A stretch of DNA of 64,000 bases from Planctomycetota bacterium (GTDB lineage Bacteria; Planctomycetota; Phycisphaerae; Phycisphaerales; UBA1924): assembly GCA_017303555.1 (NCBI GenBank), contig JAFLCN010000006.1, positions 62,001 through 126,000 of the forward strand. The letters are read 5' to 3'. Shown here one piece after another: positions 37,159 to 45,376 of the stretch. Every line of letters begins with the position of its first letter. Within the stretch, counting starts at the first letter, position 1. The position numbers and the translations under genes were made by a program. The notes under the pieces were generated by a model, which made no database searches, was not told where the DNA came from, and saw only the letters and a program-made list of their open reading frames with translations.

Positions 37159-40100
37159 ATGGACGCGATGACGGAAATCATGCGGGCGCTGTGGATCGGC
37201 GGGTTGGCGGCGACGCCGCTGGCGGTGGGAGTGGGATTGGTTTGTAAGGCCAAGGCCTGGAGCAGCGCGACGCGGCATCTTTTGTGGCTGGCGGTGCTGG
37301 CATCGTTTGTGACGCCAGCGATCGGCTGGTTTGTGTGGAGGCCGGATTGGTTTGCGAGCGAGCAGTTGATGGGCGTGGCGGAGCGGGTGATTGCGCGGTT
37401 GCCGGCTGGGGGAGAGTTGAAGGCGGATGAGGCGCGGGGTGAGGCGGGTTTGGCGGGGAAGACGATTGGTGAGAGTGCGGGGGGTGACCCGGGGGCAAGG
37501 TCGGGCCAGGCGGATGCGGGAAGGCCCAGCGCGGAGAAGGCGGTTGCGGGCGATGCTGAAACGAGAAGCAGCGAGCTGCCGCGGCCTTCTTTTGCGGGTC
37601 CGGTGCTGTTGCCCTCGTTCACGCCGGAAAGTGCATCGCGCTTTGCGATGGGTGAACCTCGAACGGCGAGAGCGTTTCCCGCGGCGGTGCGCACGTCGGC
37701 TGGCGGCTACACGCCGGGCTATTCGAGTCTCGGTGCTGTGAATGCGGCGTCGCCGCTCGGTTTGGCGCCTGCGAGTTCGATTCTGAAAGAGCAGCCGGCG
37801 CGGGCACGGATTGCGGCGAATCCGCCTCGCGTGATTGCGGACCGGGCGAGCGAGCGCATGGCGATTTTGCGGACGGATGCAGCGCGGGTGAGCGGGCCGG
37901 CGGGTGCTGTGGCTGCAAACGGCGTGAAAGAAACTGCGGCGGCGAAAGAGTCTGCCGCGGCGGGGTTGCTCCGTACGTCTGTTGCCGCGGCGGTTTCGAT
38001 GCGGGATTTGCTCGCGTCGGTTTCTCCGGTTTCACCGATCATGATTTCTCTCTGGCTCGGGATTGCGGGAGTGTTAATTGCGGTGCGGGTGCTGCGGACG
38101 GTTCGTGCCGGACGGGTGATTGAGAATTCAGAACCAGCGGGCCTGCGGACGTGTGCGATGGTGGCGGTTGCGGCGGAGCAGATCGGGCTTTCGCGAGTTC
38201 CGGAAGTGCGGATGGTGAACGACGCGATCTCGCCGATGATCTGGTGCGGGCTGCGTCCGAAGCTGATTCTGCCGCGTGGGCTGTGGAATGCGCTCGATGA
38301 AAGTTCGCAGCGTGCGGTGCTTGTGCATGAACTTGCGCATGTGCGGCGATGGGATCACGTGCTGTGCTGGTTTGATCTTGTGATCGGTGCGCTGTACTGG
38401 TGGCATCCGGTTTCGTGGTGGGCGCGTCGGCGGTTGCATGATGAGGCGGAGGCGAGCTGCGATGCGTGGGTGGTGAACACGTTGCCGGAAAGCCGGCGCG
38501 CGTACGCCACGGCGCTGCTTGCGACGAAGTCGTTTGTGAGCATGAAAGGTCGAGTGAACGGCCCCTGGCTTTCCGGTGCTGGGGCGGCGGGCGGAATCGG
38601 GGTCTTGTCGGGATCTGCCAAAAAGATGGCAAGGAGAATCACGATGGTTATGTCGCAGAATGAGATGACGCGGAAGTCGGGTTCGAAGATGTCGTTGGTT
38701 GGCGCGGGCGCGGCGGCGTGCGTGATCGCGCTCGGCGCGTTCGTGATGCCGGGTCTTGCGTGTCCGCCGGAAGCAAAGGCGAGCGCAGCGAAAGCGGAAA
38801 AGGTTGCGGCGGAGCTCGCGACTGCATCGGGCGGCGTGATCGTCGTCACGCCGGACGGCGTCGCGAAGGTGAAGAACAAGAGCAAGAGCAAGAACCAGGA
38901 TGCCGCGGCGGCAGAGTTGCAGTTCTTTGGCGAAGCGCCGGCGCTCGAAGCGATGAAGGCGCGCAAAGGCGGCCAGGGATTCACGCCCATGGCGCCAATG
39001 GCTCCGATGCCTGCGATGCCGGCGGCACCTGGGCAGGCTCCGACGCCTCCGGGATTTCCGGCGGGCGCGATGATGCGGATTGGGCCGGATCGGGTTGCGA
39101 TTGCGAAGAGCGGGCAGTGTGGCGCGTCGCGTTCGAAGATGGTGATGTCGGCGGATGACCTGAAGGCGGGGCGGGTTGCGCGGGTGTATGTGCTGCCGGA
39201 GGGGAAGTCGGAGGCGTTTTACGAGTTGATGAGCCGGAGCGATGTTCCGATCCTGGTGCAGCAGAAGGGCAGGAACTCGATCGTGGTGTTCGCGACGGAA
39301 GGGCAGCATCCGACGATCGAGGGGTTCATCAAGATCATCAGCCCGGATGCGAAGGCTTCGGGGGCGCGCGGCGAGGGGCAGAGTGCGGGGCGGAGCTCGG
39401 TGAATCGTGGAGCGGACAGTGCTCGCGCGTATCAGGAGCAGGCGCGTGCGTATCAGGAGCAGATGCGGGGATATCAGCAGGCGGTGCGTGAGCTGGCGAA
39501 CAGCCGCGCCCAGATCGAGCGGAATGCGTCGCGTGTTCGTGCGGAAGCGGATCGGGTGCGTGCGCAGCAGGAGCAGCTCGAGGCGGCGGCGGAACAGATG
39601 AGCGAGCAGGCGGAGCGGGCCGAAGAAGGCGCGAGTCGCCAGAAGCTTGAAGCCGCCGCGAAGAAGCTGCGTCAGCGGGCCGAAGCGGCGGAGCGGAAGA
39701 GCGAGATCACGGACAACCAGGTTGAAGAGCTTGAGCAGAAGATCGAAGAGCTCGAGAACCGGGCCGAGGAAATCGAAGAGCGGATGTCGGAAGCGACGGA
39801 GATGAATGACGATCGCATCGCCGAGATCGACAGTGAAACGGCGGAAGCCGATTCGATGATGGTCGAGATCCACGAAGCGGATGAAGTCGTGGAAGTGGGC
39901 GAGGCGGCAGATGTGATGGTTCCGGCCGAGATGGATGACTCGGATGCGCCGGATATGGATGATGAAGAAGGCGGCGAGCCGTTCGAGGCTCCGGAAGCGC
40001 CGATCGGAACGCCGGTTGCGGCGCCGCTCCCGCCGATTCCTTCGGTGAATTCAGCGATCTCGCCTTCGCCGATTCCAGCGGCTGCGGCACCTGCACCGGT

Positions 40101-40245
40101 CGCACCTGCGGCAAGCCCGGCTCCTGCGGCTGCGCCTTCGGCGGGAGCGCCTGCACAGGCTGCTCCGACGGCAGCGCCGACTCCGGCGACGCCGAAGCCG
40201 GCGCCGAGTGCGGCGTCTTTGGTGACGTCGACTCGGAAGGCTTGA
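37159..40245 (+). CDS. M56 (BlaR1-like) membrane metalloprotease with long coiled-coil C-terminus
   Basis: 1,028 residues. N-terminal TM helices (GGLAATPLAVGVGLVC, HLLWLAVLASFVTPAIGWFV) are followed by a long cytoplasmic or periplasmic linker (about residues 75-280). The protease core follows, with HELAHVRRWDH (Zn ligands near residues 390-394) and LHDEAEASCDAWVV carrying the third ligand near 429. A further TM comes near 515-535. Instead of a penicillin-binding sensor, the C-terminus has a coiled coil (about 750-895, rich in Gln/Arg/Glu) and acidic, then Pro/Ala-rich, sequence. The stimulus is therefore unlikely to be a beta-lactam. It probably cleaves the neighbouring BlaI protein. Confidence 0.88.
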   Translation: MDAMTEIMRALWIGGLAATPLAVGVGLVCKAKAWSSATRHLLWLAVLASFVTPAIGWFVWRPDWFASEQLMGVAERVIARLPAGGELKADEARGEAGLAGKTIGESAGGDPGARSGQADAGRPSAEKAVAGDAETRSSELPRPSFAGPVLLPSFTPESASRFAMGEPRTARAFPAAVRTSAGGYTPGYSSLGAVNAASPLGLAPASSILKEQPARARIAANPPRVIADRASERMAILRTDAARVSGPAGAVAANGVKETAAAKESAAAGLLRTSVAAAVSMRDLLASVSPVSPIMISLWLGIAGVLIAVRVLRTVRAGRVIENSEPAGLRTCAMVAVAAEQIGLSRVPEVRMVNDAISPMIWCGLRPKLILPRGLWNALDESSQRAVLVHELAHVRRWDHVLCWFDLVIGALYWWHPVSWWARRRLHDEAEASCDAWVVNTLPESRRAYATALLATKSFVSMKGRVNGPWLSGAGAAGGIGVLSGSAKKMARRITMVMSQNEMTRKSGSKMSLVGAGAAACVIALGAFVMPGLACPPEAKASAAKAEKVAAELATASGGVIVVTPDGVAKVKNKSKSKNQDAAAAELQFFGEAPALEAMKARKGGQGFTPMAPMAPMPAMPAAPGQAPTPPGFPAGAMMRIGPDRVAIAKSGQCGASRSKMVMSADDLKAGRVARVYVLPEGKSEAFYELMSRSDVPILVQQKGRNSIVVFATEGQHPTIEGFIKIISPDAKASGARGEGQSAGRSSVNRGADSARAYQEQARAYQEQMRGYQQAVRELANSRAQIERNASRVRAEADRVRAQQEQLEAAAEQMSEQAERAEEGASRQKLEAAAKKLRQRAEAAERKSEITDNQVEELEQKIEELENRAEEIEERMSEATEMNDDRIAEIDSETAEADSMMVEIHEADEVVEVGEAADVMVPAEMDDSDAPDMDDEEGGEPFEAPEAPIGTPVAAPLPPIPSVNSAISPSPIPAAAAPAPVAPAASPAPAAAPSAGAPAQAAPTAAPTPATPKPAPSAASLVTSTRKA

Positions 40246-40395
40246 AGCGGTTGATTTGAAGGTTTTGAGAAGACCTCCATCGCGAAGTCCTCACGCCAGG
40301 TTTGACGGCCTGGCGCGGGGTTGATCTGAGAGAAAGCGGCGTTGACTGGGAACGGCGTGTGCCGTGCCGCGGTGTCTCTTTGGTTGGAGCGGATT

Positions 40396-43300
40396 ATGTC
40401 TCGCACATGCGGATGGATTGCGGCGGCGATGCTGTGCTTTGCGGCGATTGGCGCGCCTGCGGATGAGAAGGCATATCGCGCGGGCGTGGGGTTGGCGAAC
40501 AAGGGCGCGAACGACGCGGCGGTGCAGGAGCTGAATCGGTACTTGAGTGCGGATCCGGAGGGCGCGAATGCGGTTTCGGCGCGGTACACGCTGGGTGTGT
40601 GTCTTGCGCGGCTTCAAAAGTATCAGGAAGCGGCGAAGGCGCTTGATGCGGTTGTGGGGGTGAGAGAGTTTGCGTTTCTGAATGATGCGCGGTTGCTGCG
40701 GGCGCAGTGCGCTTCGGCGACGGGGGATTATGCGGGCGCGAGTTCGGTGTTGAGGAAGCTATTGAAGGAAGCTCCGCAGTTTGAGAAGGCGGATCAGGCG
40801 GCGATGCTGTATGGGGAATCGCAGTATCGGCTGGGTCGAGCGGCGCAGGCGCGGACGGCGCTTCAGAACTTTGGAGCGAAGTGGCCGAAGAGCGAATCGC
40901 TGGATCGGGCGGAGTTGATTTGTGCGCTGGCGGAACTGTCGCTGTCGGAAACGGAGAGCGCGGCAGGGAGACTTGAGGCGCTTTTGAAGCGTTCGCCAAA
41001 CGGGGCGTGCGCGGGAAGTGCGGCGCTGGCACTTGGGCAGGTACGGCAGAGCCGGGGTGATCTGCCGGGTGCGCGGGCGATGTACGAAACTGCCGCGAAG
41101 AGCGGCGATGCGGCTGTTGTGTTTGATGCGGGATTGGGAGCGGCGCGGATTGCTCGGGCTGGTGGAGACTTGGCCGGAGCGGAGAGTGCGCTTCGCGCGC
41201 TGGATGCGACGAAGGCGAGTCCGGACCAGGCTGCGCTGATCGGGCTTGAGCGGGGCAAGGTTTTGCTGCAGCAGGGGAAGGTGGATGAGGCGGGCACTCT
41301 GTTTGGCGACGTGGCCACAGGTGGGCCGGAAGCACTGCGGCCGACTGCGCAGTTCTGGATGGCGAAGTGCGACCTGAAGGCGGGGCGTGCGGATCAGGCG
41401 GCGAAGGAACTCGGGCGGCTTGCGGAAAGCGGCGGCGCTTCGGAGCTGTTGCCGGAGATTCTGTTTGATCGCGCGGTAGCGCTTTCGCAATCCGGGGATG
41501 ATGCGGGCGCGGCTCTCGTGTGGGAGGATTGGCAGAAGCGATTTGCGAACAACCCACTGGCAGCGCAGGCGAGCGCATCGCAGGCGGCGTGTCACTATCG
41601 GCTTGGGCAGTATGAGCAGAGCCTGGCGCTGTGCCAACGAGTGGTCGAGCGGCATCGGGATTATCCGCGGATGTCGGAAGTGATCCTGTTGATGGGAGAG
41701 GGTCAGTTCTTCCTGGCGCAGTATGCGGAAGCGAACGAGACGTACGGGCAGTTCATCGAGCGATTCGGGAACGATCCGGCGCGGGGGCGGATCGAGATTC
41801 GTCGGGGGCTTTGCCTCGAGAAACTCGGGCGGCGTGAGGAAGCGGAGCAGGCGCTCGCGAAAGCGCTCGAGAGTGCGGGGAGCGATGTTGAGAAGAGTCT
41901 TCGCGCGAGCGCGTACTCGTCGCTGGGCGACATGAGCGTTGCGAAGCAGGACTGGGCTGGCGCGGAGAAGTGGTTTGCTCGGGCGATTGAGGCGAGCGGG
42001 GCGGGTGGGGCGGAGGCGAATGCGGATCTGCTCTTGCGCAGCGGTGTGGCATCGGCGCGGCAGGGCAATAGGGCAGCGGCGCTTCCGACGCTGGAGAAGG
42101 CGTGGAAGGCGGCGAGCGGGACGCCGATCGAGAATCACGCGGCGTTTGAGTACGCGAATGCGCTCGCGCAAGCGGGAAGGACGGATGAAGCGGCGGAGCG
42201 GCTGACGGCGATTGTGCAAGCCGAGAAGAAGTTGGGCACGCCGGTGTTGACGAGCGCCGCGCTTCGGCAGCTTGCGGCAATCGCATCGACGAAGGGCGAT
42301 GCGAAGGGCGCGGCGGAAGCGTTGTCGCGGATCGATTCGAACGCAACGACAGCGGAAGGAAGCAGCGCCTTGCTGGAGCAGGCGGGTGCGTGGCTCGCGG
42401 CGGGCGAGTATGCGAAGGCGGAGCAGGCGTGCAACTCGTATCTGGAAACACGAGCGAAAGGGAAGGGTGCGACGGTTGCGAGGGCGCGGCGCGCGATCGC
42501 GATGAACCGGCAGGGAAAGCACGAGGATGCGGCGCGGGAGTTTGCGGCGGTGGCGGGCAAGAGTGCTTCGCTCGATGCGGAGACGCTTGCCGCGGTTCGG
42601 TATGAGACGGCGCTGGCGCTTCGGTCGCTTGGTCGCGATGAGGAGGCGGCGACGGCGTATCGGCAACTGCTGGAGGGATCGCCATCGGCTTCGGTCGAGG
42701 CGTATGCGAGCCTGGATCTGGCGCAGATTGCGCTCGGGGCGAAGAAGACGGATGAGGCGATGGCGTTGATTGAGCGCTGCCGCGGTGCGGCGGGGAAGCT
42801 TTCTGTCGCCGAGGCGGCGAGAATCGGCGAACGCGAAACGTATGTGCGTGCGCTGTGCCTGAACGCTTCGGGAAAGCCTGCGGAAGCCGCGAAAGCGCTG
42901 GAAGAGTTCGAGAAGACGTATCCGAACAGCGATCTGCTTCCTTCGGTGCGATTGACACTGGGAAATGCGCTTGGGCAGGCCGGGAGGGCACGCGATGCGG
43001 CGGCGGTCTTGAACCGCGTTGCGAACGACCCGGCGGTGGGGGCGAATCGCGGGTATGCGCTGCTGAAGCTTGGCGAAGTGAGCGCGAACGCATCGCTGTG
43101 GGAAGAGAGCGAGAAGGCGTATACGGCGTTTCTCGATTCGGAATCGGCGAGTGCGCTGTGGTTCCAGGCGCGGTTTGGCCAGGGCTGGGCGCGGGAGAAC
43201 CAATCGAAGTACGACGGAGCGTGCGAGGCGTACCGCGATGTGGTGGATCGGCACGAGGGACCGACGGCAGCGCGGGCGCAGTTTCAGATTGGTGAGTGCT

Positions 43301-43581
43301 TGTACGCGCAGAAGAAATTGGAAGAGGCGATCCGCGAGCTCTTGAGGGTGGATGTGCTGTATGGGTATCCGGAGTGGAGTGCCGCGGCTTTGTATGAGGC
43401 GGGGCGGTGCATGCGGGAGTTGGGTCGGGAGAAGGAAGCGGCGGCGCAGTTTGAAGAAGTCATGAAGCGGTTCCCCGAGACGCGGTGGGCAGCGCTGGCG
43501 AAGGAGAATACGAGCACGGGTTCTGCCTCGGCGGGGTTGCCGAGCGGCGGGGGAAGGCCGGAAGCGTCGGCGGAACGATGA
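40396..43581 (+). CDS. Large periplasmic TPR-repeat protein
   Basis: 1,061 residues from the ATG at 40396 (GGAG at 40386-40389). A signal peptide (MSRTCGWIAAAMLCFAAIGA) is followed by TPR units almost to the end: AVQELNRYLSADPEGANAVS, CLARLQKYQEAAKALDAVVG, ALCQRVVERHRDYPRMSEVI and SKYDGACEAYRDVVDRHEGP, at least two dozen in all. The C-terminal repeats resemble YbgF/BamD-type TPRs. The next genes encode ExbB, ExbD and a TonB-like fusion, so it is probably a periplasmic scaffold for that machine. Third positions are strongly G-biased, as in its neighbours. Confidence 0.85.
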   Translation: MSRTCGWIAAAMLCFAAIGAPADEKAYRAGVGLANKGANDAAVQELNRYLSADPEGANAVSARYTLGVCLARLQKYQEAAKALDAVVGVREFAFLNDARLLRAQCASATGDYAGASSVLRKLLKEAPQFEKADQAAMLYGESQYRLGRAAQARTALQNFGAKWPKSESLDRAELICALAELSLSETESAAGRLEALLKRSPNGACAGSAALALGQVRQSRGDLPGARAMYETAAKSGDAAVVFDAGLGAARIARAGGDLAGAESALRALDATKASPDQAALIGLERGKVLLQQGKVDEAGTLFGDVATGGPEALRPTAQFWMAKCDLKAGRADQAAKELGRLAESGGASELLPEILFDRAVALSQSGDDAGAALVWEDWQKRFANNPLAAQASASQAACHYRLGQYEQSLALCQRVVERHRDYPRMSEVILLMGEGQFFLAQYAEANETYGQFIERFGNDPARGRIEIRRGLCLEKLGRREEAEQALAKALESAGSDVEKSLRASAYSSLGDMSVAKQDWAGAEKWFARAIEASGAGGAEANADLLLRSGVASARQGNRAAALPTLEKAWKAASGTPIENHAAFEYANALAQAGRTDEAAERLTAIVQAEKKLGTPVLTSAALRQLAAIASTKGDAKGAAEALSRIDSNATTAEGSSALLEQAGAWLAAGEYAKAEQACNSYLETRAKGKGATVARARRAIAMNRQGKHEDAAREFAAVAGKSASLDAETLAAVRYETALALRSLGRDEEAATAYRQLLEGSPSASVEAYASLDLAQIALGAKKTDEAMALIERCRGAAGKLSVAEAARIGERETYVRALCLNASGKPAEAAKALEEFEKTYPNSDLLPSVRLTLGNALGQAGRARDAAAVLNRVANDPAVGANRGYALLKLGEVSANASLWEESEKAYTAFLDSESASALWFQARFGQGWARENQSKYDGACEAYRDVVDRHEGPTAARAQFQIGECLYAQKKLEEAIRELLRVDVLYGYPEWSAAALYEAGRCMRELGREKEAAAQFEEVMKRFPETRWAALAKENTSTGSASAGLPSGGGRPEASAER

Positions 43582-43627
43582 GAGTTGTTGCGAGAGCGTT
43601 GGAGGCAGAGGAGAAGCGAATTGCGGA

Positions 43628-43732
43628 GTGAGCGGTGTCGCCGCTTCGCGGCTTCGAGGGTTGATTGTGCTTTTCCTAGCGGTCGCTGCTTCGCAGCTTG
43701 AAGGCGAAGAAGCTCAGAGTGAACTGAGTCTG
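43628..43732. repeat. Small foldback repeats between the TPR and ExbB genes
   Basis: GTCGCCGCTTCGCGGCTTCG and GGTCGCTGCTTCGCAGCTTG contain two similar mini-hairpins (GCCGC-TTC-GCGGC and GCTGC-TTC-GCAGC) about 45 bp apart. No gene is visible. They could be remnants of a REP-type repeat. Confidence 0.5.
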
Positions 43733-43748
43733 CTTGAAGGGAGTCTTG

Positions 43749-44513
43749 ATGAACGCGCTCTTTGAATCGCATGTGTTGCTGCAGCAGGCCGATCCTGCGG
43801 CGGCGTCGGGGTCGCTGGTCTCGACGGTGCTGGAACTGGTGATGAAGGGCGGCTGGTCGATGGTGCCGCTGGGGCTTTGTTCGCTGGTGGCGGTGACGCT
43901 GATTGTGGAGCGGGTGATCGTGACGAGAGCGGCGCGGATTGCGCCTCCGGCGTTTCTGGCTTCGCTGAAGAGCTTGCGAAGGCATCCGAGGCAGGCGCTG
44001 GCGGCGTGCGCTGCCGATCCGAGTCCGATGGCGCGGGTGATGCAGGCGACGATCAAGGCGCGGCACGAGACGCGGGAATTGCAGGACAAGCTGGCGGGTG
44101 AAGCGGGCGAGCGCGAAGTGCAGAAGCTGAAGGTGCGGATGAGGCTGCTGTCGGTCATGCCGCAGACGGCGACGATGCTGGGTTTGCTGGGCACGGTGAT
44201 CGGGATGATCCGGACATTTACGGTGATCGCGGCGTCGGGTGAATCGCTGGGTAAGACGGAGAAGCTTGCGCAGGGAATTTATGAGGCGTGGACTGCAACG
44301 GCGGCGGGGCTGTTCATCGCGATTCCGGCGCTGATTGCGTATCACATGATTTTGGCGCGGATTGACCGTGCCGCGGCGCAGCTTGATGCGGGCGTGCAGA
44401 GCTGGCGCGATGCGGAAATGACGGATGATGTTGTGGCGGAGGCGTCGGCGGCGACGTCGAATGGAACTGTGCAGGGTGCGATGGATGGGGAACTTGTGCT
44501 GGCGAAGGGGTGA
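43749..44513 (+). CDS. exbB: MotA/TolQ/ExbB proton channel family protein
   Basis: 254 residues from the ATG at 43749 (AAGGGAG seven bases upstream). Three TM helices: SMVPLGLCSLVAVTLIVERV, LLSVMPQTATMLGLLGTVIG, and IYEAWTATAAGLFIAIPALI. The second and third carry the conserved small and Thr residues of the proton pathway. The cytoplasmic domain lies between TM1 and TM2. It forms the stator pentamer with ExbD. It is the second gene of the TPR-ExbB-ExbD-TonB-like cluster. Confidence 0.92.
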   Translation: MNALFESHVLLQQADPAAASGSLVSTVLELVMKGGWSMVPLGLCSLVAVTLIVERVIVTRAARIAPPAFLASLKSLRRHPRQALAACAADPSPMARVMQATIKARHETRELQDKLAGEAGEREVQKLKVRMRLLSVMPQTATMLGLLGTVIGMIRTFTVIAASGESLGKTEKLAQGIYEAWTATAAGLFIAIPALIAYHMILARIDRAAAQLDAGVQSWRDAEMTDDVVAEASAATSNGTVQGAMDGELVLAKG

Positions 44514-44521
44514 GGGAAGGC

Positions 44522-44703
44522 ATTCACCACAGAGACACAGAGGCACGGAGAAGAGGGGAGAACGTTTGAGGCGCATGCGAAGGAGGAGAACACTTCGCCC
44601 AATGCCTTCCGTTCAAGAAGTGCTTCGGAGAGTGTGATTGTGTGCGGGATTTGGTTTGGGAGTTTCAGTCTCCCACCCCCAACCCCCTCCCTCGGGGAGG
44701 GGG
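44522..44703 (+). repeat. CACAGAGG-type repeat plus palindromes between exbB and exbD
   Basis: The forward CACAGAGG-type unit (CATTCACCACAGAGACACAG onward) is at 44521-44556. Further on a GGGAG/CTCCC hairpin (44658-44662, 44670-44674) and a strong CCCCCTCC/GGGGAGGGGG palindrome (44683-44703) follow. No gene occupies this gap of about 260 bp. Confidence 0.75.
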
Positions 44704-44775
44704 CTCCGGAAAAGGCGATGCGATCCCCACCCTTGCTCCATTCGAGCACTGGGATTCTGAAGAAGGCAGGTAACC

Positions 44776-45189
44776 ATGTTGATCAAGAACGCGGATGCGA
44801 CGAGCGACTTGCACATTGACTTTGTGCCGATGGTGGATGTGCTTTTCAATCTGCTGATTTTCTTTCTGATTGCGACGAGCATGGTGCAGGCGGAGCGGGA
44901 GATGCGGATTGCGCTGCCGAAGGCGGCGGCGTCGGGACCGATCTCTGCTTCGCTGCGCGATCTTGTGATCAATGTCAACGCGGAAGGGCGGGCGTTTGTG
45001 GGCGGGAAGGAAGTGGATGATGCTGCGCTGTCGCAGATGCTGAAGACGGCGCTGGCGACGAATCCGGATCAGAAGGTGAGCGTGCGCGGGGATCGGAATG
45101 CGACGTACGCGAGCATTGCGCATGTGCTGGATGTGTGCAAGGGGGCGGGGGCGCAGCAGCCGTATTTGGAGACGGTGCCGGTGAGGTGA
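44776..45189 (+). CDS. exbD: ExbD/TolR family biopolymer transport protein
   Basis: 137 residues. A short cytoplasmic N-terminus is followed by the single TM segment DFVPMVDVLFNLLIFFLIAT with the proton-accepting Asp at residue 21. The periplasmic domain holds LRDLVINVNAEGRAFVGGKE and KVSVRGDRNATYASIAHVLD. It partners ExbB and should energise the TonB-like protein encoded next. The start ATG has AGGTAACC upstream. Confidence 0.92.
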   Translation: MLIKNADATSDLHIDFVPMVDVLFNLLIFFLIATSMVQAEREMRIALPKAAASGPISASLRDLVINVNAEGRAFVGGKEVDDAALSQMLKTALATNPDQKVSVRGDRNATYASIAHVLDVCKGAGAQQPYLETVPVR

Positions 45190-45193
45190 AAGG

Positions 45194-45218
45194 CATTCAC
45201 CACAGAGGCACAGAGAAG
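45194..45218 (+). repeat. CACAGAGG-type dispersed repeat, short copy
   Basis: CATTCACCACAGAGGCACAG followed by AGAAG, five bases after the exbD stop. It begins with the same sequence as the copies after exbB and after the TonB-like gene. Confidence 0.8.
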
Positions 45219-45376
45219 AGGGAGGGAGAGGGAGATCTGAAATCTCAAAGCTCAAAGCTCAGATGGAAGAGAGAGAACGCGGTGTTGCGGAGGGGGCGGA
45301 GTTGCGCGGAGTGGGAATGGGGAATGGGAGTGGTGAGGGTGATGCGGGTGGGCGGGATTGATTGTGGAAGGCTTGT

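Noticed and set aside
44683..44703. CCCCCTCC/GGGGAGGGGG palindrome as another copy of the GGATTCC-ended element
   Set aside because: It lacks the TTTGGCAAA centre, the SETP-coding arm and the GGATTCC ends, so it is treated as a separate palindrome.
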